Source of the DNA: Verrucomicrobiota bacterium
GTDB taxonomy: Bacteria > Verrucomicrobiota > Verrucomicrobiia > Limisphaerales > SIBE01
Direction: 5' to 3'
NCBI GenBank assembly: GCA_027623095.1
Contig: JAQBVM010000004.1
Span: 1 to 53,978, forward strand
DNA: 53,978 nucleotides
Shown: piece after piece, positions 1-8,407 of the stretch
Layout: the number at the start of each line of letters is the position of its first letter
How positions within the stretch are numbered: position 1 is the first letter of the stretch
Made by a program: the position numbers and the translations under genes
The notes under the pieces: generated by a model
The model's database searches: none
What the model was told of the DNA's origin: nothing
The model's input: only the letters and a program-made list of their open reading frames with translations

Positions 1-1
1 G

Positions 2-751
2 GCGGCAAACTATGGGGGCGGCAGCATAACGGTTCTGCCGATTCTTGAAACAGGCCATTTGGGGGATTCCACCGCGTTTATCCAACACGAAGGATCGAGC
101 ATTGATTCTCGGCGCCAGGGAGGGCCGCACGCGCACGGCATCTACTTGGATGCGGCGAACCGATTTGTTTTCGTGCCGGATCTTGGACTGGATAAGGTGC
201 TCGTTTATCGATTCGATTCGGAAAAGGGATCGCTTATCCCAAATGATCCTCCATTTGCGTCTGTAAAGCCTGGAGCCGGTCCGCGCCACTTTGCGTTTCA
301 CCCCGATGGGCGCCACGCATATGTGATTAATGAGATGCAATGTTCTATCACTGCTTTTTCATACGATCAGGAAAATGGAGTGCTTAAGGAGTCTCAGACC
401 TTGTCCACGCTTCCGGGCAAATTGGAGAATGGATTTAGCACAGCGGAGATCGAAGTGCATCCGACGGGCAAATACCTGTACGGGTCCAATCGGGGGCATC
501 ACAGCATTGTTGTGTGTTCGATCAACTCGGATACGGGCAGGTTGAAAGTAGTGGAGCACGAATCGACTCTGGGCAAGACACCGCGCAGCTTTGGAATTGA
601 TCCGACGGGGAAGTTTCTTTTGGCGGCGAATCAGGACTCAGACAGTATAGCGGTGTTCCGGATCGATTTGAAAACCGGGAAACTTGAACCAACTGGACAG
701 ACCGTCGAAGTTCCGAAGCCGGTGTGTGTGAAGTTCTTAAGGGTGCATTAA
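2..751 (+). CDS. Lactonase / 6-phosphogluconolactonase-like beta-propeller protein (5' truncated by window edge)
   Basis: Frame is open from base 2 (ANYGGGSITVLPILETGHLGD...) into the 59..751 ORF; repeats such as GPRHFAFHPDGRHAYVINE, EIEVHPTGKYLYGSNRG and PRSFGIDPTGKFLLAANQDSDSIAVFRID are typical of the lactonase family. Confidence 0.9.
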   Translation, partial: AANYGGGSITVLPILETGHLGDSTAFIQHEGSSIDSRRQGGPHAHGIYLDAANRFVFVPDLGLDKVLVYRFDSEKGSLIPNDPPFASVKPGAGPRHFAFHPDGRHAYVINEMQCSITAFSYDQENGVLKESQTLSTLPGKLENGFSTAEIEVHPTGKYLYGSNRGHHSIVVCSINSDTGRLKVVEHESTLGKTPRSFGIDPTGKFLLAANQDSDSIAVFRIDLKTGKLEPTGQTVEVPKPVCVKFLRVH

Positions 752-822
752 CTGCGGTGGGCTTTCTCCGGACGAGTTAACTCGATAAGATGATTCACGA
801 AAGCAACCTCGAATTGAAAACC

Positions 823-2118
823 ATGAAGACAAAACTCAATCGCCGCGCGTTCTTAAAGTGCGCTTCATTCACAGCGGCTGCTGGTTGGGGAATTAACTTT
901 CCTTCATTTGCGGGCTCTATTTCGCCAAACGAGAAACTGAATATCGGAATGATTGGCGTTGCCGGAAGAGCGGCTGAAGATCTTCAAGGGGTCAGCAGCG
1001 AAAATATTGTCGCGATTTGTGATGTCGATAGCGGAAAACTCATGGTTGCCGCGCAAAAACATCCAAAAGCCGCGACTTACAATGATTTTCGCGGAATGAT
1101 CGAGCGCAACGATCTCGATGCCATTGTGATCGGAACGCCGGATCACACGCACGCAGTCGCTGCCGCGGCAGCTTTGAAGAGCGGCCGCCATGTCTATTGC
1201 GAAAAACCCCTGACGCGGACCGTTTCGGAGGCTCGAATCGTTACGGAGCTTGCGCGTGAGCATAAAAGGGTGACGCAGATCGGAACACAGATTCACGCCG
1301 GAAACAATTACAGACGAACTGTGGAACTAGTGCAGTCCGGAGTCGTTGGGCAAATCCGCGAGGTCCATGTTTGGGTGGCGGCCACTTATGGAGGCGCTGA
1401 CGCTCCCAGCGAGCGCCCGGCCGTTCCGGCCGCCTTGAATTGGGACCTTTGGCTTGGTCCGGTTCCTTACCTCCCGTACAGCCCCGAGTATGCACCGTTC
1501 AATTGGAGAAATTGGTGGGCTTTCGGAGGAGGCGCGCTCGCGGACTTCGGCTGCCATTATATGGATCTTCCCCATTGGGCTCTGGGATTGAGCCATCCGA
1601 ATAGTGTCGAAGTCGTGGACGGACCTGCGGTTCATGCGGATTCGCCGCCGCCGTGGCTCATCGTCAAATACGAGCACCCGGCGCGGGGGGCGAATCCGCC
1701 CGTGACGCTTACTTGGTATCACGGCGGAAAAAGCCCCGCTTTGGACCTGCCTCCAGAAGAGGCTGCGAAGTGGAGAAGCGGGGTTCTATTTGTGGGCGAG
1801 AAGGGGCAAATTCTTGCGGATTACGGCCGCAATCGGTTGCTACCGGAACGTGATTTTGAAGGTTTCAAGCGGCCTAATCCGTTCATTCCGAATTCCATTG
1901 GGCACCATCTGGAGTGGATTCAATCGTGCAAGACGGGCGGTCCGACAACGTGTGCTTTTGAATACTCCGGTCCTTTAACGGAGGCCGCTTTACTGGGCAA
2001 CGTTGCCTATCGGGCGGGTTGCAAACTGGATTGGGATCACGAAGCACTAAAGGCGAAGAATTGCACGCGGGCGGACGAGTTCATTCAACATCACTATCGA
2101 AGCGGTTGGTCGCTATAG
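823..2118 (+). CDS. Gfo/Idh/MocA family oxidoreductase with Tat-type signal
   Basis: NRRAFLKCASF Tat-like leader; GMIGVAGRAAEDL nucleotide-binding start; GTPDHTHAVAAAAALKSGRHVYCEKPLTRTVSEAR motif. Confidence 0.92.
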   Translation: MKTKLNRRAFLKCASFTAAAGWGINFPSFAGSISPNEKLNIGMIGVAGRAAEDLQGVSSENIVAICDVDSGKLMVAAQKHPKAATYNDFRGMIERNDLDAIVIGTPDHTHAVAAAAALKSGRHVYCEKPLTRTVSEARIVTELAREHKRVTQIGTQIHAGNNYRRTVELVQSGVVGQIREVHVWVAATYGGADAPSERPAVPAALNWDLWLGPVPYLPYSPEYAPFNWRNWWAFGGGALADFGCHYMDLPHWALGLSHPNSVEVVDGPAVHADSPPPWLIVKYEHPARGANPPVTLTWYHGGKSPALDLPPEEAAKWRSGVLFVGEKGQILADYGRNRLLPERDFEGFKRPNPFIPNSIGHHLEWIQSCKTGGPTTCAFEYSGPLTEAALLGNVAYRAGCKLDWDHEALKAKNCTRADEFIQHHYRSGWSL

Positions 2119-2452
2119 AATGTCGAGCATCGTTTCAGGGAAAGACTTGTGCGACGGCGAGGTCAATGTTTCCCGCCCCGCTTGCCGAGTTCCTCCAGTG
2201 TATGTCGGCAATGCGTTTCTGTATCGCCGGCATCGAGATTCGCCCGCACTTCCAAGCTACTGCCTTTTGGAATCACCGACGTCTGGTTGAACGGCAGCAG
2301 GTTTCGAAGGTTGCGTCCAGCGTCGCTGGCGCAAATTGTAAATCGTCTTGTGAAAAGCTTCTGCTTCAATGTTGTCCTCGTCGAAAGTCAGTTCCAGCAT
2401 GTGCAGGACGTCGAGCGCGTGAGAATGACCTCCTTAATCAATAAAAACGCAT

Positions 2453-2545
2453 GATTCCCCGAGTTCTTTCACAAGATTGCGGTAAAGCGCTCCGGCTACG
2501 TCTCGGGTATCGGCGTTGCGGTAATCAATGAATAGCCTGGTTTCT
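2453..2545 (-). pseudogene. Possible TIR-domain N-terminal remnant
   Basis: Minus-strand translation RLFIDYRNADTRDVAGALYRNLVKELGESCVFID then stop; resembles the opening of TIR_2 domains (xFISYRRxDSxDVxGRLYDRLVxxFGxxxVFxDID). Confidence 0.35.
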
Positions 2546-2659
2546 ACCATTCGTGAATGGACCAATATTGATCCTCACGCAACATGCTCGCAATCTGCAA
2601 TTGTTGGTCGGCCACGGTGCGGATTGGTTAGGCGCGACGGCGTCGCTGTCGAGGTCGCC

Positions 2660-2797
2660 GGAATCTACGAGGAACAGGACGCGCTTTGCGCCGCCGTATT
2701 TCACGAGGCGATAGACGAAATAAACGGCGGTGAATGACTTGCCCGAGCCGGTGGCCATCTGGATCGGAGGATGCGCGATGTCTCGGATCCCGCTGGC
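2660..2797 (-). pseudogene. Fragment of a type I restriction HsdR-like / DEAD-box helicase
   Basis: Minus-strand IAHPPIQMATGSGKSFTAVYFVYRLVKYGGAKRVLFLVD; Walker A region typical of HsdR-like helicases, similarity lost after FLVD. Confidence 0.6.
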
Positions 2798-2800
2798 ATC

Positions 2801-2990
2801 ATCTTATGGCCAGGGCTTTAATGCGCGAAGCCTGCGTCGTTGATTCCGTGTTGAACAATTCGGCCGCTCCGCCCGCGCCCGACACCTTGCCTCCCGCCTG
2901 CTTCAACGCCGCGATGATGTTCTCCCGTTCCGCGCTTTTAGGTTCGTCTCGCGTGAGCAAAGTCGCGGCAGGTTGCAAACTAGTCCTTCT
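2801..2990 (-). pseudogene. C-terminal Fis-type HTH remnant of a sigma-54-dependent regulator
   Basis: Minus-strand ERENIIAALKQAGGKVSGAGGAAELFNTESTTQASRIKALAIR*; matches the pattern xRxxIxxALxxxxGxVxGxxGAAxxLxxxxTTLxSRIKxL of NorR/FhlA-type C-termini; no AAA+ domain present. Confidence 0.55.
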
Positions 2991-3420
2991 TCTTATGCTT
3001 ATCGTGGCATGCCTTGCACGACTTGCTCATCTCACCGAACGCTTTCTTGGCGGCTGCAATGTCCTTTGCATCGATTGCCTTCAGCACGGCTTCGCTGCCA
3101 TCGCGCAGGGTCTTGGACGCGGCGTCAGCCCAAACAGTGTCCGGGCAGCGGCCATCCTCCATGAGAGTGTAACTTCCCTCGTTTAACAGCGCGGCGTGGA
3201 CGGCAAGTTCGTGCCACGCTTCATCCGTGGCGGGGCCTGCGTCCAAACCCTTTTTAAGATCGGTGCTGTGAGGCTTAATCAGGCCCGCCATAAAATGTTC
3301 GGTCTTCATCAGGCGTGATTTGCCCTTTTTCACCTGAGCCGTCGCTGTTCCGATAGTGGCCAATGCGAGGAGAGAAACGCATGCGCACGCGCATGCCCGT
3401 AGAAGGAACGATTTTTTCAT
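2980..3420 (-). CDS. Secreted cytochrome c'-like (class II) c-type cytochrome
   Basis: Signal peptide (MKKSFLLRACACACVSLLALATIGTATA) and C-terminal CKACHDKHKKKD haem-binding CxxCH motif. Confidence 0.8.
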   Translation of the reverse strand: MKKSFLLRACACACVSLLALATIGTATAQVKKGKSRLMKTEHFMAGLIKPHSTDLKKGLDAGPATDEAWHELAVHAALLNEGSYTLMEDGRCPDTVWADAASKTLRDGSEAVLKAIDAKDIAAAKKAFGEMSKSCKACHDKHKKKD

Positions 3421-3635
3421 AGAAGTTAATGAACGTGTATTATTTCGGGTAACTTTTGACACGGGTCGATTAGACAGTATTCCCAAGACTGTCGATATTT
3501 TTTTCAAGATTTCCAGGGTATTGCGGAATAGAGAACTCTCCTCTTTGCACCATTTGGGGTCACAAAGGTGATTGCTCTGAGCACAGACAAGTTGTCAAGG
3601 TTAGGACACCTTTTCAATTGCTGGCGACCCGCTGC

Positions 3636-5336
3636 CTATTCCTTGCCCTTGCCGTAGATCTCGAACCATTTGCCTTCGGACTCGGCGTCGCTGATCAGGA
3701 GGATTTCTTCGTTTTGCTCAAGTTTGCGGCTCGGATCGGGATTGATCTGGAGATTGCCGTTCTCCTGGACCGCGATAACTGTGCATCCCGTTTTCTTCCT
3801 CACCCCGGACTCGATCAACGACTTGCCGGCCAGCTCGTCGGGCAGATTTACCTTAAAGATGTTCAGGCCCTCGGCAATCATCAGGATGTCGCTGCGTTTG
3901 AGACAATTGAAGAAGATGTTGGCGCCCATTGACGCGTAGGACATCACGAAGTCAGCACCGGCGCGGTGCAGAGTGGAGACATTGCGATCGCGAACTGAAC
4001 GGCTGATGATCTGGATGTCCTGGCGCAGTTTCCGGCAGAAGATGGTGAGGTAAACGTTCATGTCATCATCGTTCGGGGTAATAATGACGGAGGGAGCGTC
4101 CCTGATCCCGGCCTTTTCCAGCACATCGATGTCGCTGGCGTCGCCGATGACGGCGCGCTCGTCGAAGCGGTGGACGCGTTCGGAGATTTTATCCACAATA
4201 CGGAAGTCGATCTTGCGTTGCAGCAGCGCGTCGCCGGTGGCCCGTCCCACGCGGCCGCCACCGATGATGACCACGGGATTTTGGTTGATGTGATAGATGC
4301 AGAAGAGTTCGTCGTAGGCGCGGAACTGTTCGGCGGAACCGGCCATCACGAGCACGGTGTTTCCGGTGATCGATGTATCCGGGCCGGCCGTCTTGAACTG
4401 GCCGCGTTCCCAGACGCCGATGACGGACACACCGGCCATCGTGCGCACGGCTGCTTGCGCCAGCGTCTTGCCGACCAGTGGCGTGCCGGAGGCGGTGGCC
4501 TCGGCGATGAGCAACTTGTCGAAATGCCCGATCACATGAGCCACCGCGTCGCCACCCGACGTGCGTCGGGCCAGTGCCTGGCCCATCAGGTCGCCGAGTT
4601 TGAACACCCGGGTGCTGCCGGCGAGTTGAAGGATGTCCACCGCCTGATCGGTGCTGGCTGTTGTGAGAATGGAGACGTGCTTGGATTCCTCACGGATGGT
4701 AAAGGCGATGTTGGTGTTGCCAACGTCCGATCCGGTGGCAACCACCATGGCGGCGCGGGCCAGCCGGATACGCTGATAGGTTTCCGGCAGGTCTGGGTCG
4801 CCCACCATGACGTTGATGCCATCGTCGTGGAGCTTGAGGGCGGATTCGGGATCACGCACGAGCAGCACGTAAGGGTAGCCAAACTGGTTCAACTTGCGGA
4901 TCAAGGCCGCCGTCACCGCATCGTAATTGGTGAGAATCACGTGGCCGTTCGTGTCCGGTGGGAGTTCCCTGGGCGCCCGCGCGCGGGCTTGTGCCGCCAC
5001 CCACGGCGCGTAGAAAAACTCGATCAACGTAAACGGCATCAGCATCAGCAAAAAGACCATCCCCGACAGCAGCACCACGGTCGAGAACAGGCGTCCGGTG
5101 TCGGTGTGGAAGATGATGTCGCCAAACCCGAGCGTGGACATGACCGTGAGCGTCCAATAGAAACCGGTGAACCACGTGTGATTCTGTCCCTCCCACTTCA
5201 TGATGACGTGGAAGAGCACGCTGTAGGTGCAGATCATGCCCACCAGGATCAGGAGAAAGCGGACGAGCAGCTTTAAGTTGCGACGGCTGGATCCCCCTTC
5301 GAGAAAGGCGGCGACTTGTGAGGTGAGAAACTTCAT
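3636..5336 (-). CDS. Potassium channel protein with two TrkA-N/RCK-type NAD-binding regions and TrkA-C-like end
   Basis: Two-TM pore with filter-like TLGFGD; GHVILTNYDAVTAALIRKL and PVVIIGGGRVGRATGDALL Rossmann motifs; C-terminal DELAGKSLIESGVRKKTGCTVIAVQ. Confidence 0.88.
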   Translation of the reverse strand: MKFLTSQVAAFLEGGSSRRNLKLLVRFLLILVGMICTYSVLFHVIMKWEGQNHTWFTGFYWTLTVMSTLGFGDIIFHTDTGRLFSTVVLLSGMVFLLMLMPFTLIEFFYAPWVAAQARARAPRELPPDTNGHVILTNYDAVTAALIRKLNQFGYPYVLLVRDPESALKLHDDGINVMVGDPDLPETYQRIRLARAAMVVATGSDVGNTNIAFTIREESKHVSILTTASTDQAVDILQLAGSTRVFKLGDLMGQALARRTSGGDAVAHVIGHFDKLLIAEATASGTPLVGKTLAQAAVRTMAGVSVIGVWERGQFKTAGPDTSITGNTVLVMAGSAEQFRAYDELFCIYHINQNPVVIIGGGRVGRATGDALLQRKIDFRIVDKISERVHRFDERAVIGDASDIDVLEKAGIRDAPSVIITPNDDDMNVYLTIFCRKLRQDIQIISRSVRDRNVSTLHRAGADFVMSYASMGANIFFNCLKRSDILMIAEGLNIFKVNLPDELAGKSLIESGVRKKTGCTVIAVQENGNLQINPDPSRKLEQNEEILLISDAESEGKWFEIYGKGKE

Positions 5337-5791
5337 GTGCTCGACGATGGAGTGGGCGAAGTATCCCCGGCAATCGCCTGGGAATCAACCATGGAACTCG
5401 CTGCCATGCTGGGTCCGCACGGCGTAATTGGTGACGGATGCCGGGTGGATCCTGACGCAACGATTTGAGGTTCGATTCTGTGGGAAATGTATCCCGCATA
5501 TGACGATTGCGGGAAGCGGATATCAAGACGGCGGCTTCGGCTCATCGACCGGCATGGGGTGCGCCGCGGCGTGACGACCGACCAAGGCATCAAGACTGGA
5601 GGAGAGTTTGACTCAGACATCCTCGAACAAACGGTCGAAATTACCGAAGATGGGGAACTTCGCCTTCTCTCAAACGATTCTGTGCCGGAAGGGCGAAGGG
5701 CCTGACCTAGAACTGGACCTCAAAGAGATTGCGAAGGTTCTTTTGAGTCGCCGAAGGTGAGTTCCAGCATTTTGATTGAATGCATCCACAA

Positions 5792-6775
5792 TCAGGGTTG
5801 ATGCCTACGGGTGTTCGGCTCTTTCGCGCGCGGAATGAATCTCAAATAGACGTAGGTGCCCGTTGATGCGAGCAATCCAAATGCGCCCATACAAAATGTG
5901 AAACCGAGTTTCCCGACAAGATTAAGATCAAGCAACAGGTAACTCCCCAGAGCAAGCCCTCCAAGCGCGCCTACAAATACCCGCCATCGGGAGCGCCACG
6001 GTCCCAGCAAGAGCAGGAGCAGAACCGATCCGGCGTAGAGCGACACGTCCACCAAGATCTTCGCATCGTTCTGGTGCGTCTTTGCGTTCACATAGAGAGC
6101 GCCGAGGATGTGGATCATAGAAAGAGGCTCCAGAACTTTGCTGGCGCGGCGAAGATCGAGGCTTTTCGCTCGCTCCGTGACAAGCATTAAGACGAGGAAT
6201 AAATATCCGTTTGCCGCCAGTGAAAAATTGCGCTGCCGCTCTGGCTCAAGAAACGCGCTCAGAGTCGTGTCCGCGCCGATCATGGCAAACGTAGGACCTT
6301 GGATTGCCATCACATCGAGACAGACAACCAACACCGCAAATGCGATCAATTGAAACGGCAACGCCCATCGGATTCGCCCGCGCCGTTCCGCTTCCAGACC
6401 GGGCGCCGCCAGGATCACCAACGGCAAACACCAAAGCGCTGCCACTTCGGGCTTCCGCCCCAGCCAGTCGAGACACAGGAGAAAACCGAGGTAGCTTAGT
6501 GCAGTCAAGATCGCGGTGGTCCAGGCGAATCCCGTCATTTTGAGCCGAGCCCACGCGAACGCCGAGAGCCCGCACGCAATGCCACTTGAAACTAAGAAGA
6601 TGACAAACCTCAGTCGTGGACGTTCAGTCGAGGGCGAGGCAACGTCTATGAGTTGGAGGTGCACGGCGAAGACACATTCGTTGAGTTCGACGCGCGCCTT
6701 TTCGAGCTTGGGGATTCCCGGTTCTTGGATTTGTACTCCCGCAAACGGGCGGTCAGTGAGATTCCGGCTCATCAC
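5792..6775 (-). CDS. Multi-pass membrane protein of unknown function (true start probably internal, near 6640 or lower)
   Basis: Many hydrophobic segments (RFVIFLVSSGIACGLSAFAW, LPFQLIAFAVLVVCLDVMAI, SLYAGSVLLLLLLGPW); the N-terminal ~45 aa are non-hydrophobic and antisense to a better plus-strand ORF. Confidence 0.55.
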   Translation of the reverse strand: MMSRNLTDRPFAGVQIQEPGIPKLEKARVELNECVFAVHLQLIDVASPSTERPRLRFVIFLVSSGIACGLSAFAWARLKMTGFAWTTAILTALSYLGFLLCLDWLGRKPEVAALWCLPLVILAAPGLEAERRGRIRWALPFQLIAFAVLVVCLDVMAIQGPTFAMIGADTTLSAFLEPERQRNFSLAANGYLFLVLMLVTERAKSLDLRRASKVLEPLSMIHILGALYVNAKTHQNDAKILVDVSLYAGSVLLLLLLGPWRSRWRVFVGALGGLALGSYLLLDLNLVGKLGFTFCMGAFGLLASTGTYVYLRFIPRAKEPNTRRHQP

Positions 6776-7036
6776 TTATTCCGCATCGGGAAGATCGGCT
6801 CTTCGCTGGAGATTCAGATTCTCAGCGGTGGATGGATTAAAGACTGGGTGAAGGCGCATCCGAAAGACATCGCTCATGTGAGAGCTCCGGATCCTGATGA
6901 ACCGGAGAATCCCGACAAAGGGGAAATTGTGTTGACAGCCGGAACAGAGGCGTTGCAGAAGTTTGTGCTAGCTCATCTAAATGACGAAGGTTTCTTTGAC
7001 GAAAGCGGCGAATTGAGAAAAGTGGAACATCCATGA
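6653..7036 (+). CDS. Conserved-looking hypothetical protein, possibly N-terminally truncated
   Basis: Frame reads GNVYELEVHGEDTFVEFDARLFELGDSRFLDL...HLFRIGKIGSSLEIQILSGGWIKDWVKAHP; only a TTG start is available in the ORF. Confidence 0.5.
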   Translation: MEVHGEDTFVEFDARLFELGDSRFLDLYSRKRAVSEIPAHHLFRIGKIGSSLEIQILSGGWIKDWVKAHPKDIAHVRAPDPDEPENPDKGEIVLTAGTEALQKFVLAHLNDEGFFDESGELRKVEHP

Positions 7037-7071
7037 CGTTCGCGGGTGAGCGGTGCCCGTAGAGGGCGATC

Positions 7072-7614
7072 ATGAGCAAGCGTGGCGAGGTCACTAAATT
7101 CGCAGCGCGCAGCGCTGAGGAGTTGTTGCCTCTCGTCTATGATGAGCTTCGCAAGCTGGCACGTCATAAGATGGGAGGCGAACTCCAGAATCAAACGTTG
7201 CAGGCGACAGCTCTCGTGCATGAGGCTTACCTTCGCCTTCGTGCGTCGCAGAATCTGGATTGGAAGGATAGGCGCTATTTCTTTGCCGCCGCCGCGGAAG
7301 CGATGCGCCGAATTCTCATCGACAACGCCCGGCGAAAACAGAGCCTGCGGCACGGCGGCGGTCTGGAACGGGTGGATATCCATGAGTGCGAACTCGCCGA
7401 ATCGCTTCCCTCGGAGCAGTTGATCGCGTTGGATGCGGCGCTTGAGCGATTTCAGCGGCTTGACGCGCCGAAGGCTGAACTGGTGAAGCTCAAATTCTTC
7501 GCCGGAATGACCACCTCTGATGCCGCCCGTGTTTTGGGAATCTCGGAACCGACGGCAAAACGGCACTGGACCTTTGGCAGGGCATGGTTGCTTCGTGAAT
7601 TGACAAAGTGTTAG
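7072..7614 (+). CDS. ECF-family RNA polymerase sigma factor (PF07638-like)
   Basis: LLPLVYDELRKLARHKM, LQATALVHEAYLRL, RRYFFAAAAEAMRRILIDNARRK, LVKLKFFAGMTTSDAARVLGISEPTAKRHWTFGRAWL. Confidence 0.92.
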   Translation: MSKRGEVTKFAARSAEELLPLVYDELRKLARHKMGGELQNQTLQATALVHEAYLRLRASQNLDWKDRRYFFAAAAEAMRRILIDNARRKQSLRHGGGLERVDIHECELAESLPSEQLIALDAALERFQRLDAPKAELVKLKFFAGMTTSDAARVLGISEPTAKRHWTFGRAWLLRELTKC

Positions 7615-7690
7615 TCTGGACGGCGCACCCGTTCCAAAAGAAAGGCTGTGTACGCTGATTCAAGGTCCTGCTAGATCCTCCGCCAGGTCA

Positions 7691-7830
7691 TGGAGTGCGG
7701 TAACGGAGCTTGCGGAGTTACCGCTTTTGGATGGGAACCTGGGGCTACGGAACGTTTCCATGCGGCCGGACACATCGAAGCCAAAGCGGTGAATCGCTTC
7801 ACTCGTCACCGCAGTCCAAGACGCTGCCGC
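7691..7830. repeat. Dispersed REP-like element made of two hairpins
   Basis: Hairpin 1 gcggtaac (7697-7704) / gttaccgc (7717-7724); hairpin 2 gcggtga (7786-7792) / tcaccgc (7806-7812), in an otherwise non-coding gap. Confidence 0.6.
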
Positions 7831-7966
7831 GCTTCGTCAATGGCTCGGCAAATTCTCCGGAAGGGTTATTTTTTCGTGCTGGCAACGCCTCGTTAGGTCT
7901 TGGTCTCTGTTGAACCAGGTTTGCGCCGGGATGGACAAATCCTTCGTGCGAAGTAAGGATAGGGTT

Positions 7967-8371
7967 ATGAAAAGAAACAAACGCCGCGCCTCGGGTTCCA
8001 CTTCCCTTCTCGGGTCTGGATTTACTCTCATTGAGCTCTTGGTGGTGATCGCGATCATCGCGATTCTTGCGGGAATGCTTCTGCCCGCGTTAGCAAAGGC
8101 AAAAGCCAAAGCCCACGGGATTGTCTGCCTGAATAATGGCAAGCAAATGACTCTGGCCTGGAAACTGTACGTGGACGACAGCTCCGACTTTTTGCCGCAA
8201 TCATATGGTCCCAACGAATGGGTGCATGGTTCATTGAATTTCAGCGGTTCGAACCGGAGCAACTGGGATCTCGATCAGGATATTACGAAAAGCCTTCTCT
8301 TGAATGTCCAATCACCCAACAATCAGGATGCCTTGTGGCTGATGGACCGGTCCACCCGGAAGGTCAATTAG
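7967..8371 (+). pseudogene. Type II secretion-like prepilin/pseudopilin (N-methylation motif), apparently C-terminally truncated
   Basis: [33 protein letters not shown]-terminal motif; ends at DRSTRKVN* with a degenerated C-terminal half. Confidence 0.6.
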
Positions 8372-8407
8372 ACCGGGCGTCAGGGTCTTCCAAATTCCTG
8401 TGCCACG

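Noticed and set aside
4170-5276. 368-aa plus-strand ORF opposite the potassium channel gene
   Set aside because: Composition is His/Gly/Asp-rich antisense translation of a well-supported gene; no domain-like sequence.
5487-5705. Plus-strand ORF of 72 aa (…GGEFDSDILEQTVEITEDGELRLLSNDSVPEGRRA)
   Set aside because: Some protein-like character, but too short and without a recognisable family; possibly a remnant, not supportable as a gene.
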